NCBI GenBank assembly: GCA_963816545.1
Contig: CAWFLE010000007.1
Location: 496,001-560,000 of the forward strand
DNA from: Albimonas sp963816545
GTDB lineage: Bacteria > Pseudomonadota > Alphaproteobacteria > Rhodobacterales > Rhodobacteraceae
Reading direction: 5' to 3'
Length of the DNA stretch: 64,000 nt
In this document: in pieces, positions 41,458-50,521 of the stretch
Layout: each line of letters starts with the position of its first letter
Numbering within the stretch: the stretch's first letter is position 1
Made by a program: the position numbers and the translations under genes
Notes under the pieces: generated by a model
What the model saw: the letters and a program-made list of their open reading frames with translations, nothing else
Told to the model about the DNA's origin: nothing
Database searches by the model: none

Positions 41458-43407
41458 TCAGGCGCTGCGCTTGTGGGCCGAGTTCTCCACCAGGTCGTCC
41501 ACCACGCCGGGTTCCGCGAGGGTCGAGGTGTCGCCCAGGTTGCCGGTGTCGTTCTCGGCGATCTTGCGCAGGATGCGGCGCATGATCTTGCCGGATCTAG
41601 TCTTGGGCAGGCCGGGGGCCCACTGGATCACGTCGGGCTTGGCGATGGGTCCGATCTCGTTGCGCACCCAGTCCGAGAGCTCCTTGCGAAGGGCCTCGGA
41701 CGGGTCCACGCCCTCCATCAGGGTGACGTAGCAGTAGATGCCCTGCCCCTTGATCTCATGCGGGTAGCCCACGACCGCGGCTTCGGCGACCTTGTGGTGG
41801 GCGACGAGGGCGGATTCGATCTCTGCGGTGCCCATGCGGTGGCCGGAGACGTTGAGCACGTCGTCCACGCGGCCGGTGATCCAGTAGTAGCCGTCCTCGT
41901 CCCGCCGGCAGCCGTCGCCGGAGAAGTAGTAGCCCTTGAACATCTCGAAATAGGTGGAGACGAAGCGGGCGTGGTCGCCCCAGATGGTGCGCATCTGGCC
42001 CGGCCAGGAGTCCCGGATCGCGAGCACGCCGGTGGCGGCGCCCTCCAGCTCCTTGCCGTTCTCATCCAGCACCACGGGCTCCACCCCGAAGAAGGGTTTG
42101 GTGGCGGAGCCGGGCTTGAGGTCCGTGGCGCCCGGCAGCGGCGAGATCAGGATGCCGCCGGTTTCCGTCTGCCACCAGGTGTCCACGATGGGGCAGCGGC
42201 CCTGCCCGATGACGCGGTGATACCAGTTCCAGGCCTCGGGGTTGATCGGCTCTCCGACCGTGCCGAGGATCCGCAGCTTCGACAGGTCCGCCTTCTTCAC
42301 CCAGTCGTCGCCCTTGCCCATCAGGGCGCGCAGCGCGGTGGGCGCGGTGTAGAAGATCGAGACGCCGTGCTTCTCGCACACCTGCCAGAAGCGGGAGGCG
42401 TCGGGGAAGGTTGGCACGCCTTCGAACATCAGCGTGGTCGCGCCGTTGGCCAGCGGGCCGTAGAGGATGTAGCTGTGGCCCGTGACCCAGCCCACGTCGG
42501 CGGTGCACCAGTAGACCTCGCCCGCGCGGTAGTCGAAGACGTGCTGGTGGGTCATCGAGGTGTAGACGAGGTAGCCGCCGGTGGTGTGGACCACGCCCTT
42601 CGGTTTGCCGGTGGAGCCGGAGGTGTAGAGGATGAAGAGCGGCGCCTCCGCGTCCATCTCCTCGGGCGGGCAGTCGGCGGAGACTTCGGCGGCGGCCTTT
42701 TCGTAGGAGACGTCGCGGCCGTCCACCCAGTCGATCTGGGCGCCGGTTCGGGCGACGACCAGCAGCTTCACGTCGTCCTTGCAGCGCAGCATCGCCTTGT
42801 CGGCATTGGACTTCAGCGCCGTGGCGCGGCCGCCGCGGGGGGCGTGGTCGGCGGTGACCACCACCTTGGCGCCGCAGTCGTTTACGCGGTCCGCCAGCGC
42901 GTCCGGCGAAAAGCCTGCGAAGACCACCGAGTGGATCGCGCCGATGCGCGCGCAGGCGAGCATGGCGTAAGCGGCCGCGGGGATCATCGGCAGGTAGATC
43001 ACCACCCGGTCGCCCTTGCCGACGCCCAGGTCCTTGAGGACGTTGGCGAAGCGGCAGACCTCCTCATGGAGCTGCCGGTAGGTGATATGCTTCGCCTCGT
43101 CCTTCGGGTCGTCCGGCTCCCAGATGATGGCGGTCTGGTCGGCGCGGTCCTTCAGGTGGCGGTCGATGCAGTTGGCGGCGACGTTCAGCGTGCCGTCCGC
43201 GTACCAGTTGATCGACACGTCGGGATAGTCGAAGCTGACCTTCTTCACCTTGTCGTAGGGGCGAATCCAGTCGATCCGGCGGCCGTGGTCGGCCCAGAAC
43301 GCCTCGGGGTCCTTGACCGAGGCTGCATACATCTTCTCGTAATCCGCGGCGGTCACCGAGGCGCCCTCGGCGACCTCCGGGCTCACGGGAATCACGGCGT
43401 CGGACAT
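41458..43407 (-). CDS. acs: Acetyl-coenzyme A synthetase
   Basis: 649 aa, standard length. It converts acetate, ATP and CoA to acetyl-CoA via acetyl-AMP. Markers in order: INWYADGTLNVAANCIDRH near the N-terminus, the P-loop-like LFILYTSGSTGKPKGVVHTTGG, the acetate pocket TWWQTETGG, the hinge ITGRVDDVLNVSGHR, and PKTRSGKIMRR with the catalytic and acetylation-controlled Lys. It follows livF by 70 bases on the same strand and is part of the uptake/activation run. Confidence 0.95.
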   Translation of the reverse strand: MSDAVIPVSPEVAEGASVTAADYEKMYAASVKDPEAFWADHGRRIDWIRPYDKVKKVSFDYPDVSINWYADGTLNVAANCIDRHLKDRADQTAIIWEPDDPKDEAKHITYRQLHEEVCRFANVLKDLGVGKGDRVVIYLPMIPAAAYAMLACARIGAIHSVVFAGFSPDALADRVNDCGAKVVVTADHAPRGGRATALKSNADKAMLRCKDDVKLLVVARTGAQIDWVDGRDVSYEKAAAEVSADCPPEEMDAEAPLFILYTSGSTGKPKGVVHTTGGYLVYTSMTHQHVFDYRAGEVYWCTADVGWVTGHSYILYGPLANGATTLMFEGVPTFPDASRFWQVCEKHGVSIFYTAPTALRALMGKGDDWVKKADLSKLRILGTVGEPINPEAWNWYHRVIGQGRCPIVDTWWQTETGGILISPLPGATDLKPGSATKPFFGVEPVVLDENGKELEGAATGVLAIRDSWPGQMRTIWGDHARFVSTYFEMFKGYYFSGDGCRRDEDGYYWITGRVDDVLNVSGHRMGTAEIESALVAHHKVAEAAVVGYPHEIKGQGIYCYVTLMEGVDPSEALRKELSDWVRNEIGPIAKPDVIQWAPGLPKTRSGKIMRRILRKIAENDTGNLGDTSTLAEPGVVDDLVENSAHKRSA

Positions 43408-43477
43408 GGGGCGTCCTCCTTGGCTTTGGGGCGCAAGCGTTGGGTCGCTCGTCAGGGGGGCGCGGAGGCCCCTCGCC

Positions 43478-44251
43478 TCAGATCGCGAGATATTCCTGGC
43501 GCAGGGCGGCGTCGTCCAGAACCTCCTGCGCGGTCCCGTCGAACACCACCTGCCCCATGTCGAGGATGATCGCCCGGTCCGCGAGGTGCAAGGCGGCGAT
43601 GGCGTTCTGCTCGACGATGATCGTGGTGATGCCGAGCTTCTTGATCTCGTCGAGCGTGCGCTCGATCTCCTGCACGATCACCGGGGCGAGGCCCTCATAG
43701 GGTTCGTCCAGCAGCAGGAGCTTCACGTCGCGCGCCAGCGTGCGGCCGATGGCGAGCATCTGCTGCTCGCCGCCCGAGAGGGTGACGCCCTCCTGCAGGC
43801 GGCGCTCGCCGAGGCGGGGGAACAGCTCGTAGATCCGCTCGATCGACCAGCCGACGGGGGGGGCGATCTGGGCGAGCTTGAGGTTCTCCTCCACCGTCAG
43901 GCCGGCGATGATGCGCCGGTCTTCGGGCACGAGGCCCACGCCGTTCTGCGCGGCCTGATGCGCGGACATGGAATGGAGCGGCTTGTGGTCCAGCCAGATC
44001 TCGCCGTGCTTCAGCGTCGGCGTTCCCGCCCGCGCGATGGTGCGCAGCGTGGAGGTCTTGCCCGCGCCGTTGCGGCCCAGCAGAGCCACGATCTCGCCCT
44101 CGTGGATGTTGAAGCTGAGGCCCTGCACGATGTAGCTCTCGCCGTAATAGGCGTGCAGGTCGTGGGCCGAGAAATAGGCTGGGGCCGTGCCGTGGTTGGC
44201 GGCGTTCGGGGTTTTCTTCGCCCCGGAATGGGCGTCGTCGATCAGCGTCAC
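43478..44251 (-). CDS. livF: Branched-chain amino acid-type ABC transporter ATPase, LivF
   Basis: 257 aa. Walker A LLGRNGAGKTSTLRTI, signature LSGGEQQMLAIGRTLA, Walker B VKLLLLDEPYEGLAP and switch His region TTIIVEQN. An N-terminal extension of about 25 residues (MTLIDDAHSGAKKTPNAANHG) precedes the domain. It pairs with LivG to energise the permease pair. Its start overlaps the livG stop by four bases. Confidence 0.93.
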   Translation of the reverse strand: MTLIDDAHSGAKKTPNAANHGTAPAYFSAHDLHAYYGESYIVQGLSFNIHEGEIVALLGRNGAGKTSTLRTIARAGTPTLKHGEIWLDHKPLHSMSAHQAAQNGVGLVPEDRRIIAGLTVEENLKLAQIAPPVGWSIERIYELFPRLGERRLQEGVTLSGGEQQMLAIGRTLARDVKLLLLDEPYEGLAPVIVQEIERTLDEIKKLGITTIIVEQNAIAALHLADRAIILDMGQVVFDGTAQEVLDDAALRQEYLAI

Positions 44252-45009
44252 AGGTGCGCTCCTCCGAGATAGGCTTCCTGCACCTTCGGGTTGCCCTTGA
44301 TGCGGGAGGGCTCGTCCTCGACGATCACGTGGCCCTGCGCGAGCACGCTGATCCGGTCGGCGAGGCTGAAGACCACGTGCATGTCATGCTCGATCACCAC
44401 CTTGGTGACGCCGCGCTCGTGGCCGAGGCGCTTGAGCAGGTCGATGGTGGCGTTGGTGTCATGGCGGGACATGCCGGCCGTGGGCTCGTCCAGCAGCAGG
44501 AGCTTGGGGTCCTGCACGAGGCACATGGCCATCTCCAGCCGGCGCTTGTCCCCGCGGGAGAGGTGGCGCGCCTCGACGTTGCGCCGGTCCGCCATGTTCA
44601 CGTCCTCGAGCGTGTGGAGGGCCTTGTCGCGCAGCTCGGCCTCCTTGCTCATGGGCGCCCAGCCGTGCATCCGGAAGGCGCCGTCGCGGGAAGCCAGCGC
44701 CGGGATCATGACGTTCTCCAGCACGCTCAGATCCTCGAAGATCTCGGGGGTCTGGAACACGCGGGAGACGCCCATCTGGTTGATCTCGTGCGGCTTCCTG
44801 CCGATCAGGCTGCGGCCGGCGAAGGTCACGGCCCCGGTGTCGGGGATCAGGCGGCCGACGAAGCAGTTGAGCAGCGTGGACTTGCCCGCCCCGTTCGGAC
44901 CGATGATCGCGTGGACGGAGCCTTCCTCCACCGTCAGGTTCACGTCGTCGAGCGCCTTGAGACCCCCGAAGCGCTTGTTGACGTTCTGAACTTCCAGGAT
45001 GGGCGCCAT
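44248..45009 (-). CDS. livG: Branched-chain amino acid-type ABC transporter ATPase, LivG
   Basis: 253 aa. Walker A IIGPNGAGKSTLLNCF, signature LSRGDKRRLEMAMCLV, Walker B PKLLLLDEPTAGMSRHDT, and VIEHDMHVVFSLADRISVLAQGHVI. The C-terminus VQEAYLGG is the typical LivG end. It lies ten bases after livM and overlaps livF by four. Confidence 0.93.
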   Translation of the reverse strand: MAPILEVQNVNKRFGGLKALDDVNLTVEEGSVHAIIGPNGAGKSTLLNCFVGRLIPDTGAVTFAGRSLIGRKPHEINQMGVSRVFQTPEIFEDLSVLENVMIPALASRDGAFRMHGWAPMSKEAELRDKALHTLEDVNMADRRNVEARHLSRGDKRRLEMAMCLVQDPKLLLLDEPTAGMSRHDTNATIDLLKRLGHERGVTKVVIEHDMHVVFSLADRISVLAQGHVIVEDEPSRIKGNPKVQEAYLGGAHL

Positions 45010-45019
45010 GGTCTGCTCC

Positions 45020-46180
45020 TCACTCGGCGGGGGCGGCGGCGCGCGCGCCGGTCTCGCTCCGGCGGCCCTGGAAGAGGCGGCCGATCCGGCTCGCCCCCTC
45101 CATCAGCCCGCCGGGCAGGAAGGTCACGATCAGCATGAAGATCAGGCCGAGGGTCAGGTGCCAGCCATCGCCCACGAAGAGCGACGAGACGCCGACCAGC
45201 ACGCTCTCCACGCCGTCTGGCAGGGCCGCGTAGAAGGAATGCAGCACGCCGTCGTTGATGGCGGAGAAGATGTTCTCGAAGTACTTGATGAGCCCCGCGC
45301 CCAGCACCGGGCCAAGCAGCGTTCCGGCGCCGCCGAGGATGGTCATCAGCACCACCTCGCCGGACGCGGTCCACTGCATCCGCTCGGCGCCCGCCAGCGG
45401 GTCCATCGCCGCCAGCAGCCCGCCCGCGAGGCCCGCATACATGCCCGAGATCACGAAGGCCGCCAGCGCGTAGGGGCGCGTGTTGAGCCCGGTGTAGCTC
45501 ATGCGGTTCTGGTTGGACTTCACCGCCTTCAGCATCATCCCGAAGGGCGAGCGGAAGAGGCGCATCGACAGCCAGAAGCACAGGATCAGGATCGCCGCGC
45601 AGACGTAGAAGCCCGCGTTGAACTGCACCGGCATCCCCAGCATCTGCGTGTCCCAGGTGGAGATCATGTTGATCCCGAACAGGTTGGTGAAAGGCGCCTC
45701 GCCGCCGCCGCCGTCCAGCACCCGCGGGTCGTCGAGCGCGACCTGAAGGCCGGTCTCGCCATTGGTGATCGGGGTCAGCACGGAATAGGCGAGGTTGTAG
45801 CTCATCTGCGCGAAGGCGAGCGTCAGGATCGAGAAGTAGATCCCCGACCGCCTGAGCGAGATGAAGCCGATCACCAGGCTGAACAGCCCGCCGATGACGA
45901 CCGCGAAGATCACCGCCGGGATGATGTTCATGCTCAGCAGCTTGAACATCCACACCGCCGCGTAGCTGCCCACCCCGAGGAAGGCCGCGTGCCCGAAGCT
46001 GAGATAGCCGGTCAGCCCGAACAGGATGTTGAAGCCGATGGCGAAGATCCCGTAGATCGCGAACTTCTGCAGAAGGTCCGGGTAGCCCGCGCCGAGGGGC
46101 GCGAGGATGATCGGGCCCGCCAGCACGAGGATCGTGAAGACGGCCAGAAGCGCCGAGTCTGAGAACTTGGTCGAGGTCAT
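45020..46180 (-). CDS. livM: Branched-chain amino acid-type ABC permease, LivM
   Basis: 386 aa, about ten membrane helices. Markers: FGLTGYLSFGHAAFLGVGSYAAV (residues 54-76), LRRSGIYFSILTLAFAQM, SPFGMMLKAVKSNQNRMSYTGLN (the EAA-like loop to the ATPase) and ILGGAGTLLGPVLGA. A glycine-rich insert DDPRVLDGGGGEAPF sits in a periplasmic loop. One base separates it from livH. Confidence 0.92.
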   Translation of the reverse strand: MTSTKFSDSALLAVFTILVLAGPIILAPLGAGYPDLLQKFAIYGIFAIGFNILFGLTGYLSFGHAAFLGVGSYAAVWMFKLLSMNIIPAVIFAVVIGGLFSLVIGFISLRRSGIYFSILTLAFAQMSYNLAYSVLTPITNGETGLQVALDDPRVLDGGGGEAPFTNLFGINMISTWDTQMLGMPVQFNAGFYVCAAILILCFWLSMRLFRSPFGMMLKAVKSNQNRMSYTGLNTRPYALAAFVISGMYAGLAGGLLAAMDPLAGAERMQWTASGEVVLMTILGGAGTLLGPVLGAGLIKYFENIFSAINDGVLHSFYAALPDGVESVLVGVSSLFVGDGWHLTLGLIFMLIVTFLPGGLMEGASRIGRLFQGRRSETGARAAAPAE

Positions 46181-46181
46181 G

Positions 46182-47210
46182 TCAGGACTCCATCACGCCC
46201 TTGCGGCCCATCAGCCCGCGGGGACGGGTCAGCAGGATGACGACGGCGACGAGGTAGATGATGATCTGGTCGATGCCCGGCAGGATCTGCTTGACCTCGT
46301 TCATGGAGGCGAAGCTTTGCAGGATCCCCAGCAGGAAGCCCGCGGCGACGGCGCCCGGGAGCGAGCCCATGCCGCCGACGACAACGACCACGAAGGACAG
46401 CACCAGGAAGTCCATCCCGAGGTGGTAATCCGGGCTCAGGATCGGGGTGTACATCACCCCCGCCAGCCCCGCGACCACGGCCGCGAGCCCGAACATGAAG
46501 GTGAAGCGCTTGTCGATGTCGATGCCGAGCAGACCCACCGTCTCGCGGTCCGCCATGCCGGCGCGCACGACCATCCCGAAGGTGGTGTAGCGCAGGAAGC
46601 AGAACACGCCGCCGATCACGCCGGCCGCGAAGAGGAAGTACATCAGCCGCCACATGGGATAGACGATCAGTCCGGCCTCCAGCCCGATGGCCGCGCCGAA
46701 ATCCGCCATCCCCGACAGCGCCTCGGGCGCCGGCTGCGGGATCGGGTTCGCGCCGAAGAACTTCTTGATGATCTCCTGAAGCACGATGGCGAGGCCGAAC
46801 GTCACCAGGATCTGGTCCGCATGCGGGCGCTTGTAGAAGTGGCGGATCAGGCCGCGCTCCATCACGAGGCCGACCAGAAGCATCACGGGGATGGCGATCA
46901 GGATCGACACGGGCACCGACCAGGCGATCAGCCAGGAGCCGAAATCGCCGAACCAGACCTCGGCATAGGGGGTGCGAAGCTCCAGCGGCGTGCCCCAGGC
47001 GGTGGTCTCGGTGGCCGAAAGCTCGATGCTCTGGAGGGTCAGGACCTCGTTGACCGTGACCGCGCAGAACGCGCCCAGCATGAACAGCGCGCCATGGGCG
47101 AAGTTGACGACGCCCAGCGTGCCGAAGATCAGGGTCAGTCCCAGCGCGATCATCGCGTAGGCCGAGCCCTTGTCGAGACCGTTGAGGATCTGGAGGATGA
47201 TCGCGTCCAT
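46182..47210 (-). CDS. livH: Branched-chain amino acid-type ABC permease, LivH
   Basis: 342 aa, longer than the usual ~300 because of a periplasmic loop between helices 2 and 3 (VLTLQSIELSATETTAWGTPLELRTPYAEVWF, in parts). Markers: LNGLDKGSAYAMIALGLTLIFGTLGVVNFAHGALFMLGAF, the loop RAGMADRETVGLLGIDI and VVVVGGMGSLPGAVAAGFLLG. The gene lies 129 bases after the binding-protein gene, across a hairpin. Confidence 0.92.
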   Translation of the reverse strand: MDAIILQILNGLDKGSAYAMIALGLTLIFGTLGVVNFAHGALFMLGAFCAVTVNEVLTLQSIELSATETTAWGTPLELRTPYAEVWFGDFGSWLIAWSVPVSILIAIPVMLLVGLVMERGLIRHFYKRPHADQILVTFGLAIVLQEIIKKFFGANPIPQPAPEALSGMADFGAAIGLEAGLIVYPMWRLMYFLFAAGVIGGVFCFLRYTTFGMVVRAGMADRETVGLLGIDIDKRFTFMFGLAAVVAGLAGVMYTPILSPDYHLGMDFLVLSFVVVVVGGMGSLPGAVAAGFLLGILQSFASMNEVKQILPGIDQIIIYLVAVVILLTRPRGLMGRKGVMES

Positions 47211-47298
47211 ACGGCGCCGACGCTCCCGCTTCTATCAAAGGAGGGTGGGGGCCGCCCGCCTGCAGGGAGGAGACTTTGCGGCGCACGACCCCCGATGA

Positions 47299-47325
47299 CG
47301 CCGGCGGAGGTGGGCTCCGCCGGCG
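47299..47325 (-). terminator. Intercistronic hairpin between the binding-protein and livH genes
   Basis: CGCCGGCGGAG - GTGGG - CTCCGCCGGCG is a perfect 11-bp stem 15 bases after the binding-protein stop. Such stems after a binding-protein gene usually cause partial termination or protect the upstream mRNA, giving more binding protein than permease. Confidence 0.65.
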
Positions 47326-47339
47326 CGCTCAGGCCGGGC

Positions 47340-48683
47340 TCAGGCGCCCGGGTTGCACTCGCCCAGCTCGCCGCCCACGAAGTCGGGGTGGTCGACCGGG
47401 TACATCACCTTCTCGGTCGGGGTGACGTCCACCACCTCGAGGAGGTCGAACTGCGAGGTCGGGTTCTCCTTGCCCTTCACTACGAGCACCGGCTTGAAGC
47501 ACTGGTGATCTTCGGCGCGGTAGAGGGTCGGGCCGTTGCCCATCCCGTCGAACTCGTAGCCCTCCAGCGCCTCGACGATGTCGCAGGGGTTGAAGGACCC
47601 GGCCCGCTGGGCGGCGTCGGCGTAGAGGATGGTCTGGACGTAGCAGGTGTGCGCGGCTTGGGACGGCGGGAAGCCGTACTTCTGGCCGAAGGACTTCACG
47701 AAGGCCTTCGAGCCCTCGTCCTGCAGCGACCAGTGCCAGTTGGTGGACCCGAAGATCCCCTTGACCGCGTCGCCCGCGCCCTGCGCCATGAGGCGGGAGT
47801 AGAGCGGCACCACGATCTCGAAGTTCTTGCCGTTGACCTGCTTGTTCTTCAAGCCGAACTGCACCGCCTGGGTCAGCGAGTTGACCATGTCGCGGCCGTA
47901 GTGGTTCAGGATCAGCACGTCCGCATCCGAGTTGAGGACCGGCGTCAGGTACTGCGAATAGTCTCCCGCCCCGAGCGGCGTCAGCACCGTCTCGACCGTC
48001 TCCCAGCCGAGCGCCTCGGTGTAGGTCTTCATCGACTGCTGCTGCGACCAGCCCCAGGTGTAGTCGGCCGTCAGGTGGTAGGCCTTGCGGTCCTTGCCGT
48101 AGTTGGCCTCCAGGATCGGGGCGAGGGCCGCGCCCGACATCTCGGTGTTGAAGAAGTGCCGGAAGCCGTTGGCCTTCTTGTCCTTGCCGGTGGTGTCGTT
48201 GGAGTGGGTGAGGCCGGCCATGAAGATGACGCCCATCTCCTGACAGAGCCCCTGCACCGCGATGGCGACGCCCGAGGACGACCCGCCGTTGATCATCAGC
48301 GCGCCGTCGCGCTCGATCATGCGCTTCGCGGAGGCGCGGGCCGCATCGGACTTGGTCTGGGTGTCGCCGGTGACGTACTCGACCTTCTTGCCGTTGATGC
48401 CGGCCCCGGTCAGCGCCTTCGAGGAGAAGGTCGCCAGCATGCCGCCGTCGCCCTCGCCGTTCAGATGCTCGACCGCGAGCTGCTGGGCCCGCAGCTCGTC
48501 CGCGCCCTCGTCGGCATAGGCGCCGGTCTGGGGCACGTTGAAGCCGAGGATCACGCTGCTTCCGCTGGGCTCGTTGGTGTAGGCGTAGGCCGGACGGCGC
48601 CAGACCATCGGGGCCGCGAGCCCCGCGCCGGCGACGGCCGAGGTCTTCAGCAGTCCGCGGCGGCTGATGGTGAACTTCGCCAT
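47340..48683 (-). CDS. ABC transporter periplasmic substrate-binding protein (HAAT family)
   Basis: 447 aa. A twin-arginine-type leader starts MAKFTISRRGLLKTSAVAGAG and ends near RRPAYAYT. The mature type I periplasmic-binding fold begins VILGFNVPQTGAYADEGADELRAQQLAVEHLN. INGGSSSGVAIAVQGLCQEMGVIFMAG contains the ligand-site Ser run. Related proteins bind branched-chain amino acids, amides, urea or short carboxylates. The neighbouring acs and the ScfR-type regulator favour a small carboxylate, which is inference. GGGAGGTTTCC precedes the ATG at 48683. Confidence 0.9.
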   Translation of the reverse strand: MAKFTISRRGLLKTSAVAGAGLAAPMVWRRPAYAYTNEPSGSSVILGFNVPQTGAYADEGADELRAQQLAVEHLNGEGDGGMLATFSSKALTGAGINGKKVEYVTGDTQTKSDAARASAKRMIERDGALMINGGSSSGVAIAVQGLCQEMGVIFMAGLTHSNDTTGKDKKANGFRHFFNTEMSGAALAPILEANYGKDRKAYHLTADYTWGWSQQQSMKTYTEALGWETVETVLTPLGAGDYSQYLTPVLNSDADVLILNHYGRDMVNSLTQAVQFGLKNKQVNGKNFEIVVPLYSRLMAQGAGDAVKGIFGSTNWHWSLQDEGSKAFVKSFGQKYGFPPSQAAHTCYVQTILYADAAQRAGSFNPCDIVEALEGYEFDGMGNGPTLYRAEDHQCFKPVLVVKGKENPTSQFDLLEVVDVTPTEKVMYPVDHPDFVGGELGECNPGA

Positions 48684-48830
48684 GGAAACCTCCCTGTGAT
48701 TCTCTCTCATTCCGGCGCCGCACGGCCTCCCTGCCTGGCGACGCCGGAATCTGCGGGCTTCTCGGCCCGGAGGCGAAAATGAGGCATCCGCGTAAATCCG
48801 TCAACAAGCATCTGATTTCTTTGGTATTTT

Positions 48831-48871
48831 TTGTAAATAATTGACGTTGTGCGCGTGCGAGATTGTAAATA
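48831..48871. promoter_or_regulatory. AT-rich divergent promoter with 9-bp direct repeats
   Basis: TTGTAAATA occurs at 48831-48839 and 48863-48871, exactly 32 bases apart (three helical turns). TTGACG (48841-48846), 17 bases, then TGTAAA (48864-48869) forms a possible rightward promoter for the regulator gene. The patch is the most AT-rich in the window and lies between the regulator and the binding-protein gene. The repeats are candidate sites for the adjacent RamB/ScfR-type protein. Confidence 0.55.
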
Positions 48872-48975
48872 CTCTACCTGAACGCAGGAAAGGGCGCGCG
48901 GACGCAATGCGTTAACCGATCTTCAGCTTCGAGGCGAAGCCGAGGCGCTTTCGCGGCGCAGCATCAGGAGGAGCC

Positions 48976-50433
48976 ATGACCGGCGCGATGGTCGGCCTGC
49001 GGATCCGCGAGAAGCGGCGCGCCGCGGGAATGCGTCAGGCGGAGCTGGCCGAGCGGATGGGAATCTCCGCCTCCTATCTCAACTTGATCGAGCGGGAGAA
49101 GCGGCGCGCCGCGCCCGAGCTGGTGGCGCGCGCGGCGAAGGCGTTGGGGGTCGGGGCGGCCGAACTCGACGGCGCGCTGGAGCGTCGGACGGCGGACCGG
49201 CTGGCGGAAATCGCGCAGGACCCCGACTACGCCGACCTCACGCTCGACCCCGACGCGGCGCGGGAGCTGCTGGGCCGCCATCCCGGCTGGGGCCGCGCCC
49301 TGGCCCGCGCCCACGACGCGAGGCGGGAGGCGTCGCGGCTGGTGGAGGCGCTCTCGGACCGGCTGACGCATGACCCGTTCCTATCGGACGCGGTTCACAG
49401 GATGCTGACCCACATCGCCGCCCTGCGGTCCGCCTCCGAAATCCTGGAGGGGGTGGAGGACATCGACGCGCCCCAGCGTCGTCGCTTCCACGAGATCCTG
49501 CTGTCGGAGTCCACCCGCCTGTCGGAGGTGTCCGGCAACCTCCTGCGCTTCTTCGACGAGGCCCACCAGGCCGAGCCCACCACCCCCTCCGAGGATGTGG
49601 AGGACGCGTTCCTCGCCGCCGGCAACCACTTCCCTGCGCTGGAGCCGCCGGAGCCCGAGAACGGCCCCGCCGCGCACCCGGAGGCGATCTACGGCGCGCT
49701 TCGGGCCGCCCTGCCCGGCGGCGGCGCGGCCGTCGCGCCCCCGGAGGCCCCGCCCGTCCAGCGCCGCCGCGCCCTCGCTCTCGCGGTCGCGCGCCGGACG
49801 CTTTTTCCGGCCATCGAAGCCGAGATCGCCGCCCGCCCCCGCCTCGCGGCCCCCGCCGCGAAGGCGCGGGCCGAAGCGGCTTTCCTCGAATACTGCATCG
49901 ACGCGCTGCTGATGCCCTCCGCCCCGTTCGAGGCCGCCGGCGCCCGCCTCGGCTGGGACCTCGACGCGCTGGCGGCCTCGTTCGGCGTGGATTTCGACGC
50001 GGCGGCCCGGAGGGTCACCGCCCTCTCGGCCCGGGGCGCGGCGCCTCGCGGGGCCTATGCGCGGATCAATGCGGCCGGCCAGGTCCTCCAGCGACGCCTG
50101 CTGCCGGAGATCACCCTGCCCCGCCACGGCGCGGCCTGTCCGCTGTGGTCCCTTTACCGCGCGCTCTCGGCCCCCGGCCGCACGTTGCGCCAGCTGGCGG
50201 AGTTCCCGTCGGGCGAGCGGGCGGTCTTTGTGGCGAGGGCCGAACCCGCCGATCCGCCGGTCTGGGGGCGGCCCGCCCAGCACCGCGCCTCGGTCCTCGT
50301 GCTGCCCGGGGATCCCGCCGCCACGGTCTACGCCCCCCGCGCGCGCGAACCCGCGGAGCCGGTCGGCCCCAACTGCCGCGTCTGCGCCCGCGCCGGGTGC
50401 CCCCACCGTGCCGAGGACCCGGTGATCGGCTGA
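48976..50433 (+). CDS. XRE-family regulator of the RamB/ScfR short-chain fatty acid type
   Basis: 485 aa. The HTH occupies residues 7-62 (LRIREKRRAAGMRQAELAERMGISASYLNLIEREKRR, read in parts). A middle region occupies the IrrE/M78 position but I see no HExxH zinc motif. The C-terminal DUF2083-type domain ends with PVGPNCRVCARAGCPHRAEDPVI, four Cys/His that look like a metal site. RamB of this family controls acetate metabolism genes in corynebacteria. Divergent position to the liv-acs run supports a similar job here. AGGAGG precedes the ATG. Confidence 0.85.
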   Translation: MTGAMVGLRIREKRRAAGMRQAELAERMGISASYLNLIEREKRRAAPELVARAAKALGVGAAELDGALERRTADRLAEIAQDPDYADLTLDPDAARELLGRHPGWGRALARAHDARREASRLVEALSDRLTHDPFLSDAVHRMLTHIAALRSASEILEGVEDIDAPQRRRFHEILLSESTRLSEVSGNLLRFFDEAHQAEPTTPSEDVEDAFLAAGNHFPALEPPEPENGPAAHPEAIYGALRAALPGGGAAVAPPEAPPVQRRRALALAVARRTLFPAIEAEIAARPRLAAPAAKARAEAAFLEYCIDALLMPSAPFEAAGARLGWDLDALAASFGVDFDAAARRVTALSARGAAPRGAYARINAAGQVLQRRLLPEITLPRHGAACPLWSLYRALSAPGRTLRQLAEFPSGERAVFVARAEPADPPVWGRPAQHRASVLVLPGDPAATVYAPRAREPAEPVGPNCRVCARAGCPHRAEDPVIG

Positions 50434-50521
50434 CCTTTTCCCCCGCGCGCGCCCTGAGACGCAGGCGCCGGAGGATCCTGGTGGCGTCGGCGCCCCCTTC
50501 CCTCACGCGCACGCGCGGCCT

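Noticed and set aside
48976..50433. Metallopeptidase activity in the XRE regulator
   Set aside because: The middle region corresponds in position to an IrrE/M78 domain but no HExxH motif is present.
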